Positions 1-7,689 of a stretch of DNA of 23,426 nucleotides are shown here, piece after piece. The notes below the pieces were generated by a model. It was not told the DNA's origin and did no database searches. It saw only the letters and a program-made list of their open reading frames with translations. The stretch is from an uncultured Collinsella sp. (GTDB lineage: Bacteria; Actinomycetota; Coriobacteriia; Coriobacteriales; Coriobacteriaceae): the NCBI GenBank assembly GCA_900545165.1, contig UQYA01000022.1, positions 1 to 23,426 on the forward strand, read 5' to 3'. Numbering within the stretch: the stretch's first letter is position 1; the number at the start of each line of letters is the position of its first letter. Made by a program: the position numbers and the translations under genes.

Positions 1-1
1 C

Positions 2-1573
2 GGCCTATACATGTTTATCGCGACCAGCATGGCTAGCGGCGGCACGGTGCTGGGCTGCTATCTTTCGGCGCGCCTGGCCGCCAACGTGGCTTGCGATATC
101 CGCAATGCCGTGTACGACAAATCGCTCGAGCTCGCGGCCAGCGATTTTGAGCGCTTTGGCACCGGATCGATGATCACGCGCTCGCTCAACGACATCAACG
201 TGATTCAGCAGGCTATTCTGCAGACGATTCAGCTGGTGCTGCCCGTGCCGTTTTTGGCTGTGGCGGGCATCATCTTCGCCTGGTTTATCGATCCCGCCAT
301 GGGCACGCTTCTGGGCGTAGTCGTTGCGATTGTGCTGGTGGCGGCGGTCTTTACGGTTGCCAACGCGGCGCCGATTTTTATGCGCCTACAGGGCTTTATC
401 GACCGCATGAACGTGGTGCTGCGCGAGAATATTGTGGGCGTGCGCGTCATCCGTGCGTTTAACAAGGAGCGCCACGAGGAACGGCGTCTGGACGAGGTGT
501 TTAGCGAATACGCCGCCAACGCCATCAAAGTCAACCACCTGTTTGTGGGCCTCGACAGCTCAAGCTTCTTTTTGATGAACATCGCCGAGGTGGCGGTGCT
601 GTGGGTGGGCGGCAACCGCGTAGGCGCCCACGCCATGCAGATTGCGAGTATCTCGGCGGTGCTGGAGTATGCAATTCTGATCCTGTTCTTTGTGATGATG
701 GCGCAGATGGTGGTGCTGACGCTTCCGCGTGCTGCCGCGTGCCTGAACCGTGCGCAGCAGGTGTTGGAGATTGAGCCGAGCATCGTCGATGGCGAGCGCA
801 CGCTGGATGACGGGGCGCGCGAGCCCCAAGACGAAGCCGATGCGGTGGCCGTGTTCGACCACATGTCGTTTCGCTTTGACGATGCCGACGAGGACACCCT
901 GTGCGACCTGAGCTTTGCCTGCCGTCGCGGTCAGACGACTGCGATCGTTGGCTCGACAGGCTCGGGCAAATCGACGGTGGCAAAGCTTCTGCTGCGCTTC
1001 CACGATGCCACCAAGGGCTCCATTCGCCTGAATGGTGTGGACCTGCGCGAGCTTACGCAAGACGAAATCCGCGGGCGCATTGCCTATGTGCCGCAGAAGG
1101 CGTGGCTGTTCTCGGGCACGGTGGCGAGCAACCTTCGCTTTGGTAACGAAGGCGCGACCGAGGGCGACATGCTTCACGCGCTTGAGGTTGCCCAGAGCAC
1201 CTTTGTACTCGACCAACCGCAGGGGCTCGATACCCCGGTTGCCCAGGGCGGTACGAACTTTTCGGGCGGCCAGCGCCAGCGTTTGGCAATCGCCCGTGCG
1301 CTCATGAAGCATGCCGATCTATATATCTTCGATGACAGTTTTTCGGCCCTGGACTTTAAGACCGATGCCGCCCTGCGCCATGCGTTGCAAGGCGAGACGC
1401 GCGATGCCGCGGTGCTCATCATCGCGCAGCGCATCTCGACGATTTTGCACGCCGACCAGATCGTCGTGCTCAAGGATGGCGAGGTTGTGGGCCTGGGCAC
1501 GCATGGCGAGCTTATGGAAACCTGCGAGGTGTACCGTGCCATCGCGGAATCGCAAATGAAGGGAGGTGAGTAG
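2..1573 (+). CDS. ABC exporter, first (degenerate-site) subunit, 5' partial
   Basis: Fused membrane-plus-ATPase half-transporter; its partner is the next gene. The frame is open to the left window edge and only about 520 residues are present against the usual 580-600. The ATG at 11 is therefore probably internal, and roughly the first transmembrane helix is missing. Counting from that ATG, membrane helices occupy about residues 1-240, followed by the nucleotide-binding domain: Walker A GSTGSGKST (314-322), signature FSGGQ (417-421), Walker B LYIFDD (437-442). The catalytic Glu position holds Asp442 and the switch His is Gln473 (IAQRIST). These substitutions are typical of the degenerate-site subunit of heterodimeric exporters such as LmrCD, BmrCD and TM287/288. 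The TAG stop at 1571-1573 is one base before the next ATG, indicating translational coupling. Substrate cannot be told from sequence; multidrug, lipid or peptide export are all possible. Confidence 0.93.
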   Translation, partial: GLYMFIATSMASGGTVLGCYLSARLAANVACDIRNAVYDKSLELAASDFERFGTGSMITRSLNDINVIQQAILQTIQLVLPVPFLAVAGIIFAWFIDPAMGTLLGVVVAIVLVAAVFTVANAAPIFMRLQGFIDRMNVVLRENIVGVRVIRAFNKERHEERRLDEVFSEYAANAIKVNHLFVGLDSSSFFLMNIAEVAVLWVGGNRVGAHAMQIASISAVLEYAILILFFVMMAQMVVLTLPRAAACLNRAQQVLEIEPSIVDGERTLDDGAREPQDEADAVAVFDHMSFRFDDADEDTLCDLSFACRRGQTTAIVGSTGSGKSTVAKLLLRFHDATKGSIRLNGVDLRELTQDEIRGRIAYVPQKAWLFSGTVASNLRFGNEGATEGDMLHALEVAQSTFVLDQPQGLDTPVAQGGTNFSGGQRQRLAIARALMKHADLYIFDDSFSALDFKTDAALRHALQGETRDAAVLIIAQRISTILHADQIVVLKDGEVVGLGTHGELMETCEVYRAIAESQMKGGE

Positions 1574-1574
1574 C

Positions 1575-3581
1575 ATGACCGGGGAGCTCAAGAAGCAGGG
1601 CGGCGTTGATGACGCCGTTGCCGCGGGGCTGGTCGAGGAAACGGTTGCCGTGGCACCCGAGCTGGATGACGCCGCCAAGGCTGCAGCCGAGCGCGAGGCT
1701 CGCCGCCAAGCGCTCTACGAGGAAAACGAACGTGCCGAGGACGAGCGCGCCCGCGCCGAGGCAGAGCGCATGCGCGACGTGGACGACGAAGACGACGACG
1801 AGACGCCTCGAGATACCTGGGCGACGGTGCGCCGCCTGTGGAGCGAGGCTGCCGGCGACCATTGGCGCTTCTATATCGTGTTCGCGAGCATTGTGTTCTA
1901 TGCCATCTTTAACACTGCCGCGCCGGCATATAGCGCCCGCGTGATCGATGAGCTGTGGAGCCACATTCAGGTGGCGTTTGCCAACGACACCACCTTCAGC
2001 ATCACCTGGGAGAACTGCGGCAGGACTATCTTCATCTACTTTTTGATTTGGACGGCCGCCGCTTCGTTCTACGCGCTCCAGAGCTTTTTGATGTCGAGCG
2101 TTGCCGAACGCCTCAACCTGTGCCTACGCAACCGCATCGCGCAAAAGCTCAACCGTCTGCCGCTCGCCTATTTTGACGCGCATCGTCCCGGCGAGGTCGT
2201 CAGCCGCGCGACCAACGACCTGGACAAGATGTCCGAGAGCATGCAGCGCGGATTGCTGCAGCTGCTCGTGTCGATCGGCACGGTTGTTGGTGCTGTGAGC
2301 GTGATGTTCGTGTTCAGCGTGCAGCTTACGCTCGTCTTTCTGTTCTTTACGGCACTGTCGCTGCTGGTGACGAAGGTCGTCTCGCGCCGCACACACGATG
2401 TGACGGGCGAGCGCCAGGAGTGGGTGTCCAAGATTACGAGTGCGGTCGAGGAAGGCTATTCGGGCCGTCTGGTGATCCGCGCGTTTAACCGCGAACGCCA
2501 AAGTTCTGCCGAGGTGCACCAGGCCTCGGGCGAGCTGGCACGCGTGAGTGCCAAGGCCGATTTTATGATTAACGCCGTCGGCCCCGCGGTGCGCTTTATC
2601 GGCCGCCTGGCACAGATCGTGATTGCGCTTGTGGGCTGCAGCATGCTGGTTGCCGGCCACATGACCGTCGGCGTGTTCCAGGCGTTCTTCCAGTTTATCT
2701 ACGAGGCGTCCGAACCCATGACGCAGTTGTCGTTTACTTTCAACTCGCTGCAGAGCGCGCTGGCGAGTGCGGAGCGCGTGTTCGACCTGCTCGATGAGCC
2801 CGAGATGGAGGCCGATCCGCTGCCGGACGAGGCCGCCAAGCTGCCGGGCCGCGTGGAGGGCCGCGTCTCCTTTGAGCACGTGCGCTTTGGCTATGCGCCC
2901 GATAAGCCGCTCATGCGCGACGTGTCGTTTACCGCCGAGCCGGGCCAGAAGATTGCCGTGGTGGGAACCACGGGCGCAGGCAAGACGACGCTCATCAACC
3001 TGCTCATGCGCTTTTACGAGATCGACGGCGGCCGCATTACGCTTGACGGTGTGGATACGCGCCTCATGGACCGCGGTGAGCTACGGCAGCAGTTTGGCAT
3101 GGTGCTGCAGGACGCCTGGCTGTTCGATGGCACGATTGCCGAAAACATCGCCTACGGCTGCCCCGAGGCAACGCGCGACGAAATTGTGGCCGCCGCTCGT
3201 GCCGCGCAGGTCGACTTCTTCGTGCGCACTATGCCGCAGGGCTACGACACGCGTGTGGCTAACGATGCCGAGAGCATTAGTCAGGGCCAACGCCAGCTGC
3301 TGACCATCGCACGCGTGCTGCTCAACAACCCGGCGATTCTCATCCTGGACGAGGCGACCTCAAGCGTGGACACGCGCACCGAGCTTGCCATCGGCCGTGC
3401 CATGGACGCGCTTATGCGCGGGCGCACGAGCTTTGTGATCGCGCATCGCCTGTCGACGATCGTGGACGCCGACCTGATCTTGGTCATGGACCACGGCAAC
3501 ATTATCGAGCAGGGCACGCATAAGGAGCTGCTCGCAGCCGAGGGCGCTTACGCCGACCTCTATCTGAGTCAGTTCGCATAA
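1575..3581 (+). CDS. ABC exporter, second (catalytic) subunit
   Basis: Partner of the preceding gene in a heterodimeric exporter. ATG 1575 is chosen because GGGAGG (1561-1566) lies eight bases upstream; a GTG at 1566 overlaps that ribosome site. The 668-residue protein has an unusual N-terminal extension, residues about 30-80, very rich in Ala, Glu, Arg and Asp and probably helical or coiled coil, before the membrane domain (about 95-385). The ATPase domain has Walker A GTTGAGKTT (464-472), signature ISQGQ (568-572), Walker B ILILDE (588-593) with the catalytic Glu593, and switch His624 (IAHRLST). Its own catalytic residues are intact, but Gln replaces the second signature residue. Since each ATP site pairs one subunit's Walker motifs with the other's signature, this SQGQ completes the degenerate site. 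The gene ends at TAA 3579-3581. Confidence 0.95.
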   Translation: MTGELKKQGGVDDAVAAGLVEETVAVAPELDDAAKAAAEREARRQALYEENERAEDERARAEAERMRDVDDEDDDETPRDTWATVRRLWSEAAGDHWRFYIVFASIVFYAIFNTAAPAYSARVIDELWSHIQVAFANDTTFSITWENCGRTIFIYFLIWTAAASFYALQSFLMSSVAERLNLCLRNRIAQKLNRLPLAYFDAHRPGEVVSRATNDLDKMSESMQRGLLQLLVSIGTVVGAVSVMFVFSVQLTLVFLFFTALSLLVTKVVSRRTHDVTGERQEWVSKITSAVEEGYSGRLVIRAFNRERQSSAEVHQASGELARVSAKADFMINAVGPAVRFIGRLAQIVIALVGCSMLVAGHMTVGVFQAFFQFIYEASEPMTQLSFTFNSLQSALASAERVFDLLDEPEMEADPLPDEAAKLPGRVEGRVSFEHVRFGYAPDKPLMRDVSFTAEPGQKIAVVGTTGAGKTTLINLLMRFYEIDGGRITLDGVDTRLMDRGELRQQFGMVLQDAWLFDGTIAENIAYGCPEATRDEIVAAARAAQVDFFVRTMPQGYDTRVANDAESISQGQRQLLTIARVLLNNPAILILDEATSSVDTRTELAIGRAMDALMRGRTSFVIAHRLSTIVDADLILVMDHGNIIEQGTHKELLAAEGAYADLYLSQFA

Positions 3582-3612
3582 TGTGACAAAGGGACAGTCC
3601 CACATGTCACAT
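3581..3612. repeat. REP-like palindrome after the ABC operon
   Basis: Outer arms ATGTGACA (3581-3588) and TGTCACAT (3605-3612) are exact reverse complements. Inside them GGGAC (3591-3595) and GTCCC (3597-3601) pair around a single A. The palindrome begins on the last base of the ABC stop codon and sits directly before a separate terminator hairpin. It has no U-run of its own, so a dispersed palindromic repeat is more likely than a terminator. Confidence 0.55.
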
Positions 3613-3614
3613 CG

Positions 3615-3653
3615 AAAAAAGGCGCGCCGGGGATGGATTCCCTGGCGCGCCTT
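3615..3653. terminator. Bidirectional Rho-independent terminator (ABC operon / cysE)
   Basis: A perfect 10-bp stem AAGGCGCGCC (3619-3628) / GGCGCGCCTT (3644-3653) is extended inward by GGGA/TCCC pairing. A run of six A (3615-3620) on the left gives a U-tract for minus-strand transcripts of cysE. TTCTT on the right serves plus-strand transcripts of the ABC operon. It lies between two convergent genes. Confidence 0.8.
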
Positions 3654-3693
3654 CTTGCGTTGATGCCGATGTCGTTTTGTGCCGCTTGCGTTC

Positions 3694-4398
3694 CTAGCGC
3701 TCTTCCACGAGCTTGGCGACGAGGGCCTTGAGCTCGGCCACCTCTTGCTCGAGCTCTTTAACGCGGCGGGCGTTCTCGGTGATGCCCTGACGGTTGAGGG
3801 CGGACTGCTCGGCCGCGTCGTCGGGCATGTATTCACGGTGCTGCTTGGCGTCAAACGTCTCCTCAAACACGCGGCAGCCGTTGCGCTTGATGATGCGCCC
3901 CGGCACGCCCACGACGGTGCAGTTGTCGGGCACGTCCTTGACTACCACGGAGTTGCCGCCGATTTTGACGTTGTTGCCGATGCGGATGTTGCCGAGCACC
4001 TTGGCGCCCGTGCCCACGGTGACGTTGTCGCCCAGGGTGGGGTGGCGCTTGCCGGTCTCGTTGCCGGTACCGCCGAGCGTGACGCCCTGGTAGAGCACGC
4101 AGTTGTCGCCCACGATGGTGGTTTCGCCGATGACGACGCCCATGGCGTGGTCGATAAAGAAGTGCTTGCCGATCTGCGCGGCAGGGTGAATCTCGACGCC
4201 GGTGATGTGGCGGGTGATTTGAGATAGCACACGGGCGAGCGAGCGATGACCGTGCTCCCAGAGCCAGTGTTCGGGCACGTGGTTCCACTTGGCGTGCAGG
4301 CCAGGATAGGAAAGGAAGATGACCAGACCGTTTTGCGCGGCGGGGTCCTGCGCCTGGACGGTCTTGATGTCCTCGCGAATGGTATTGATAAAGCTCAC
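3694..4398 (-). CDS. cysE: Serine O-acetyltransferase
   Basis: Transfers acetyl from acetyl-CoA to L-serine to give O-acetylserine, the committed step of cysteine synthesis, in the cytoplasm. The GTG at 4398 is chosen as start: GGGAGG lies seven bases upstream, and the encoded MSFINTIREDIKTV matches the family N-terminus. An upstream ATG at 4485 would add 29 atypical residues and lie above the predicted promoter. The 234-residue protein has a short helical N-domain, then a left-handed beta-helix of hexapeptide repeats (about 67-170) with IDHAMGVVIGE (catalytic His84) and GKRHPTLGD (His119). The tail (about 175-234) is a charged coiled coil, longer than in minimal EpsC-type enzymes. No cysK neighbour is present; the gene appears monocistronic. 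Confidence 0.93.
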   Translation of the reverse strand: MSFINTIREDIKTVQAQDPAAQNGLVIFLSYPGLHAKWNHVPEHWLWEHGHRSLARVLSQITRHITGVEIHPAAQIGKHFFIDHAMGVVIGETTIVGDNCVLYQGVTLGGTGNETGKRHPTLGDNVTVGTGAKVLGNIRIGNNVKIGGNSVVVKDVPDNCTVVGVPGRIIKRNGCRVFEETFDAKQHREYMPDDAAEQSALNRQGITENARRVKELEQEVAELKALVAKLVEER

Positions 4399-4439
4399 CG
4401 GCCGTCCTCCCTTAGCGCCATGGCAATGCGATTCAATAA

Positions 4440-4474
4440 AGTATAGCGATTCGCTAGGGATTAGGAAGAACAAT
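4440..4474 (-). promoter_or_regulatory. Putative cysE promoter with overlapping palindrome
   Basis: On the minus strand a TATACT -10 box (4440-4445) lies about 42 bases before the cysE GTG. Only a weak TTCTTC-like -35 is visible. The sequence AGCGATTCGCT (4445-4455), a perfect palindrome around its central base, abuts the -10 on its upstream side, a position where a repressor could act. Regulator unknown. Confidence 0.4.
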
Positions 4475-4543
4475 CTTGGCGGCATTGCGCAACAGGTGTC
4501 AGTTATGCAAACTTGCTGGTAATGGAGTCATCCTTTTGTGGGG

Positions 4544-4575
4544 TTGCGCACGAGGGGGCGCTGCAACCGTATACT
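4544..4575 (+). promoter_or_regulatory. Putative promoter of the DedA gene
   Basis: A consensus-like -10 TATACT (4570-4575) lies 47 bases before the DedA ATG. The best -35 candidate, TTGCGC (4544-4549), is at an overlong 20-base spacing, so the -10 carries most of this call. Confidence 0.35.
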
Positions 4576-4621
4576 GGTCAACTTGGACGTATCCGCGCCC
4601 ACAACTGAGAGGTTTTACTTC

Positions 4622-5260
4622 ATGGGTTTCATTAATTTTATCGCCGAGCTGCTCAAAGACCCGCGCACCGCGATTGCCAGCTGGATCGCCGCCGGCCCGC
4701 TTATGGCCTACGGCTGCGTGTTCCTGATTATCTTTATCGAGACGGGCGTGGTGTTCTTCCCGTTCCTTCCCGGCGATTCGCTGCTGTTTGCCTCGGGCTT
4801 CTTTGCCCACAACGGCGGCTTTAACATCGTGGCGCTTCTGGCCACCGCATGGGCCGCAGCCATCCTGGGCGATCAGTGCAACTTTATGATCGGCCACTTC
4901 TTTGGCCGCAAGATCATCGCCTCGGGCAAGGTAAAGGCCATGACGCCCGAGCGCATCAAAAAGTCCGAGGATTTCTTGGACAAGTGGGGCCACCTGGCCA
5001 TCTTCCTGGGTCGCTTCTTCCCGTTTATCCGCACTTTTGTGCCCTTTATCGCCGGCATGGGCGGCATGCACTGGCGCAACTTTGTCGTCTTTAACGTGCT
5101 GGGCGGCATTACCTGGTCGACGGTCTTTACGCTGCTGGGCTACTTCTTTGGCGTCATTCCCTTTGTGCAGGAGCACTTTGAGCTGCTGATTATCGGCATC
5201 GTCGCCGTGTCGATCATCCCGACCGTGGTTGGCCTTGTTAAGGCTAAGCTGGGCAAATAG
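4622..5260 (+). CDS. DedA-family (SNARE-associated/VTT) membrane protein
   Basis: Integral membrane protein of 212 residues, normal for the DedA family. Bacterial members act in envelope homeostasis; some (UptA, PetA) flip undecaprenyl phosphate or phosphatidylethanolamine. Visible family features are FIETGVVFFPFLPGDSLLF near residue 40, an acidic/asparagine stretch GDQCNF, the conserved GRFFPFIRTFVPFIAG block with its two Arg residues, and a hydrophobic C-terminal helix. ATG 4622 is chosen because GAGAGG precedes it with nine-base spacing; a GTG at 4538 would add 28 non-family residues and lie above the putative promoter. The gene has its own terminator and is divergent from cysE. The exact lipid substrate cannot be assigned. 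Confidence 0.9.
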   Translation: MGFINFIAELLKDPRTAIASWIAAGPLMAYGCVFLIIFIETGVVFFPFLPGDSLLFASGFFAHNGGFNIVALLATAWAAAILGDQCNFMIGHFFGRKIIASGKVKAMTPERIKKSEDFLDKWGHLAIFLGRFFPFIRTFVPFIAGMGGMHWRNFVVFNVLGGITWSTVFTLLGYFFGVIPFVQEHFELLIIGIVAVSIIPTVVGLVKAKLGK

Positions 5261-5297
5261 AACGCCTAGCTCGAGCTGGCGCACAAATCGTGTCGTT

Positions 5298-5337
5298 GAG
5301 GCCCATCACCGTTTACGGTGGCGGGCCTCTTTAGTTT
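5298..5337 (+). terminator. Rho-independent terminator after the DedA gene
   Basis: Stem GAGGCCC (5298-5304) / GGGCCTC (5323-5329) continues as CACCG/CGGTG around a TTTA loop with a two-base internal mismatch, followed by TTTAGTTT. It begins 37 bases after the stop codon. Confidence 0.8.
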
Positions 5338-5377
5338 CGGTCAAATGAAAATACTTTAGTTAGTTAAAGAAAAACGT

Positions 5378-5405
5378 TTTATCCGACGCGCGTGCGGAGT
5401 ACAAT
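5378..5405 (+). promoter_or_regulatory. Putative ilvE promoter
   Basis: -10 candidate TACAAT (5400-5405) with a weak TTTATC (5378-5383) 16 bases upstream. The predicted transcription start is about 5411-5413, which would leave a leader of roughly 147 bases before ilvE. The start would coincide with ATG 5413. Confidence 0.4.
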
Positions 5406-5412
5406 CTCGTGC

Positions 5413-5562
5413 ATGCGAATCGACGTGCCATCGGCTTTGATGCCGTTCGCGTGTCCCGTCCGGCTCTACGCTCCGGGCGTGCGACGTTGCGACGCGGTCG
5501 GCCTCGGTCCTTGCGTGCGAGTTCGCGAGTATGCAACTGTGTATGTAAGGAGCGACATATGA
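5413..5562 (+). CDS. Possible leaderless upstream ORF (49 codons) coupled to ilvE
   Basis: An ORF from ATG 5413 to TGA 5560-5562 overlaps the ilvE start as ATGA, the classic coupling arrangement. No Shine-Dalgarno precedes it, but the predicted transcription start falls at its ATG, as for leaderless messages common in actinobacteria. The peptide would contain eight Val, three Leu and two Ile among 49 residues, plus three Cys. It could be a regulatory leader peptide for a branched-chain amino acid gene. In GC-rich DNA a frame this long can be open by chance, so this is tentative. Confidence 0.3.
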   Translation: MRIDVPSALMPFACPVRLYAPGVRRCDAVGLGPCVRVREYATVYVRSDI

Positions 5563-6611
5563 CTGTCGAGAAGAAGGATATCGATTGGGGTAGCCTCGGC
5601 TTTGGCTACATGAAGACCGATTACAGCTACGAGGCCCATTGGAAGGACGGCGAGTGGGACGAGGGCGGCCTGACCACCGACCATACCCTGCATGTCTCCG
5701 AGTGCGGCGGTATCTTCCATTACTGCCAGGAGGTCTTTGAGGGCCTGAAGGCCTACACCGCCGAGGACGGCAGCATCGTCTGCTTCCGTCCCGACATGAA
5801 CGCCGAGCGCATGTATAACTCCGCCCAGCGCCTCGAGATGCCCCCGTTCCCCAAGGACAAGTTTGTTGAGGCCGTCAAGCAGGTCGTTTCTGCCAACGCC
5901 GCTTGGGTTCCGCCCTTTGGCTCCGGCGCGACCCTGTACGTGCGTCCGTTTATGATTGGCTCCGGTGACGTGATCGGCGTGGCTCCCGCTCCTGAGTACA
6001 CGTTCCGCATCCTCGTGACTCCGGTCGGTCCGTACTTTAAGGGCGGCCTTAAGCCCGTTAAGCTGCGCGTTTCCGAGTATGACCGTGCAGCACCGCACGG
6101 CACCGGCAACATCAAGGCCGGCCTCAACTACGCCATGTCCCTTAAGCCCACGATGGAGGCTCACCGCGAGGGCTATGCCGAGAACCTGTATCTCGACTCC
6201 GAGTCCCGCACCTATGTCGAGGAGACCGGCGGCGCGAACGTTCTGTTCGTGAAGGAGGACGGCACCCTCGTCGTTCCTCAGTCGCACACCGATTCCATCC
6301 TGCCCTCCATCACCCGTCGCTCGCTCGTTCAGGTTGCCGAGGATTTGGGCATGACCGTCGATCAGCGTCCCGTCGAGTGGGCCGAGGTCAAGGCCGGCAC
6401 CTTTGTGGAGTGCGGCCTGTGCGGTACCGCTGCCGTCATCTCCCCGGTGGGCGAGATCGACAACAAGGTCTACGGTGCCGACGAGACCGTGACCTTCCCG
6501 GCTGGCTACACCGAGATCGGCCCCGTGATGAAGAAGCTTCGCGAGACCCTGACTGGTATCCAGTCCGGTGCTGTCGAGGATAAGCACAACTGGGTTTACA
6601 CCGTCGCGTAA
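5559..6611 (+). CDS. ilvE: Branched-chain amino acid aminotransferase
   Basis: PLP-dependent fold-type IV enzyme exchanging amino groups between glutamate and the 2-oxo acids of leucine, isoleucine and valine. It is cytoplasmic, in the last step of synthesis or first of breakdown. The start is ATG 5559, with AAGGAG (5547-5552) six bases before it. The 350-residue protein has the EVFEGLKAY block (about 58-66), the PLP-binding Lys186 in GNIKAGLNYAMSL, the YVEETGGANVLF segment (about 219-230, Glu222) and GTAAVISPVGEI (about 289-300). Its length and motifs fit the BCAT/IlvE-II group rather than the shorter E. coli IlvE. It stands alone, without other ilv or leu genes. An in-frame GTG at 5409 would add 50 Arg-rich residues and lies above the predicted transcription start. 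Confidence 0.93.
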   Translation: MTVEKKDIDWGSLGFGYMKTDYSYEAHWKDGEWDEGGLTTDHTLHVSECGGIFHYCQEVFEGLKAYTAEDGSIVCFRPDMNAERMYNSAQRLEMPPFPKDKFVEAVKQVVSANAAWVPPFGSGATLYVRPFMIGSGDVIGVAPAPEYTFRILVTPVGPYFKGGLKPVKLRVSEYDRAAPHGTGNIKAGLNYAMSLKPTMEAHREGYAENLYLDSESRTYVEETGGANVLFVKEDGTLVVPQSHTDSILPSITRRSLVQVAEDLGMTVDQRPVEWAEVKAGTFVECGLCGTAAVISPVGEIDNKVYGADETVTFPAGYTEIGPVMKKLRETLTGIQSGAVEDKHNWVYTVA

Positions 6612-6627
6612 GCCGTCTTAGCTGTCC

Positions 6628-6751
6628 GGCCCGAGGGCAACTACCTTTCCGGCGCGTCCTCGGACATGAAAGAACCTCCGCTGCGCACTTCGTGCGGCGG
6701 AGGTTCTTTCGTCCTGCGGAGTGCGCCGGAAAGGTAGGTTGCCCTCGGGCC
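6628..6751 (+). terminator. Giant nested stem-loop with inner terminator after ilvE
   Basis: The inner hairpin has perfect 13-base arms, AAAGAACCTCCGC (6669-6681) and GCGGAGGTTCTTT (6697-6709), and is a plausible ilvE terminator. It sits inside a second pair of arms, 6628-6655 and 6723-6751, that are reverse complements over 28 bases with one extra G on the right. The whole 124-base structure far exceeds an ordinary terminator. Confidence 0.75.
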
Positions 6752-6804
6752 TGCGTTACCTCGGTGCTGCCGTTACGGGCAATATAGATCTGAAGTAAAG
6801 ATGG

Positions 6805-6826
6805 TGCGCGGCCTATTGGCCGCGCA
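6805..6826. repeat. Short perfect hairpin between ilvE and lemA
   Basis: TGCGCGGCC (6805-6813) and GGCCGCGCA (6818-6826) form a 9-bp stem around TATT. No U-run follows on either strand. Just beyond it TTGTGCGTGG occurs twice (6827-6836 and 6841-6850). Function unknown. Confidence 0.5.
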
Positions 6827-6852
6827 TTGTGCGTGGGCGCGTTGTGCGTGGA

Positions 6853-6886
6853 TAAGAAAAGGGCCCAAGGTTTGTGCCTTGGGCCC
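6853..6886 (-). terminator. Rho-independent terminator of lemA
   Basis: GGGCCCAAGG (6861-6870) and CCTTGGGCCC (6877-6886) form a perfect 10-bp stem around a six-base loop. Read on the minus strand it is followed by TTTTCTTATC. It lies 40 bases after the lemA stop. Confidence 0.85.
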
Positions 6887-6926
6887 CAAAGGGTTGATGA
6901 ACTGGATTAAGACTCGGCCGTGATTG

Positions 6927-7478
6927 TTAGAACTTGACGGTCGGTGCCTGGCGGGCGGCCTCAGCTGCCTCGAAGCCCTGGCGCTCCTTAAACTGGAAGA
7001 TGCCGGCAAAGATAACAGCCGGGAACGTCTGGATGGCGTTGTTGTAGCTGAGCACGCAATCGTTGTAGCTCTGGCGTGCGTAGCTCACCTTGTTCTCGGT
7101 GTCTTCGAGCGTAGCCTGGAGCTGCGTAAAGTTGGTGTTTGCCTTAAGGTCGGGGTAGGCCTCGGCCACGGCAAAGAGTTGGCGCAGCGCACCGGTCAGC
7201 ACGTTGTCGGCTTCCATCTTGGCCTCGGGGGTGGTGGCGCTCACGGCGGCGTTGCGCGCGTTGACCACGGCGGCGAGCGTGTCCTGCTCGTGCTTGGCGT
7301 AGCCCTTGACGGTCTCGACCAAGTTAGGGATCAGGTCGTTGCGGCGCTGCAGCTGCGTGTCGATGTTCTGCCAGGCGTTATCGATGCGATTGCGCTTGGT
7401 GACCATGTTGTTGTAGATGCCGGCGATGGCGCTGACGATCACAACGACAACAACGATACCGATGATGACGGGAAGCAT
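6927..7478 (-). CDS. lemA: LemA family protein
   Basis: Membrane-anchored protein of 183 residues, the normal LemA length. An N-terminal transmembrane helix (MLPVIIGIVVVVVIVSAI) is followed by a helical bundle starting with the hallmark YNNMVTKRNRIDNAWQNID and QLQRRNDLIPNLVETVKGYA segments. The start at 7478 is chosen for GGAGAC five bases upstream and the membrane helix beginning at once; ATG 7649 would add 57 residues of unlikely sequence. A minus-strand TATACT (7540-7545), without a convincing -35, may be its -10. LemA genes often sit beside a TPM-domain or HtpX-like gene; neither is here. Cellular role of the family is not settled. Confidence 0.9.
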   Translation of the reverse strand: MLPVIIGIVVVVVIVSAIAGIYNNMVTKRNRIDNAWQNIDTQLQRRNDLIPNLVETVKGYAKHEQDTLAAVVNARNAAVSATTPEAKMEADNVLTGALRQLFAVAEAYPDLKANTNFTQLQATLEDTENKVSYARQSYNDCVLSYNNAIQTFPAVIFAGIFQFKERQGFEAAEAARQAPTVKF

Positions 7479-7689
7479 GATGTCTCCGTTTCGAATGGCA
7501 GCGGCGTTTTGCGCCGGCTGCCGTTGGTGTAACGCTACTAGTATACCCGCAACCTTTGGCGATACCGAACTTTCCGGTAAGCGTTGTGTTTCAACCAGGG
7601 AGGGGGCGCCAATAACGAACGGGTGGTACAGGTGTAAGATATGCGACACATTAAGGAATGCTGTTTACGCCTTGAGGATGGCGATATGG

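Noticed and set aside
3582..3611. CRP-type operator (TGTGA...TCACA)
   Set aside because: Half-sites are much farther apart than the CRP spacing, and the site lies downstream of a gene, not at a promoter.
5466..6587. A 373-codon open frame antisense to ilvE
   Set aside because: It mirrors ilvE, which has clear motifs and a strong ribosome site. The antisense protein has no recognisable feature.
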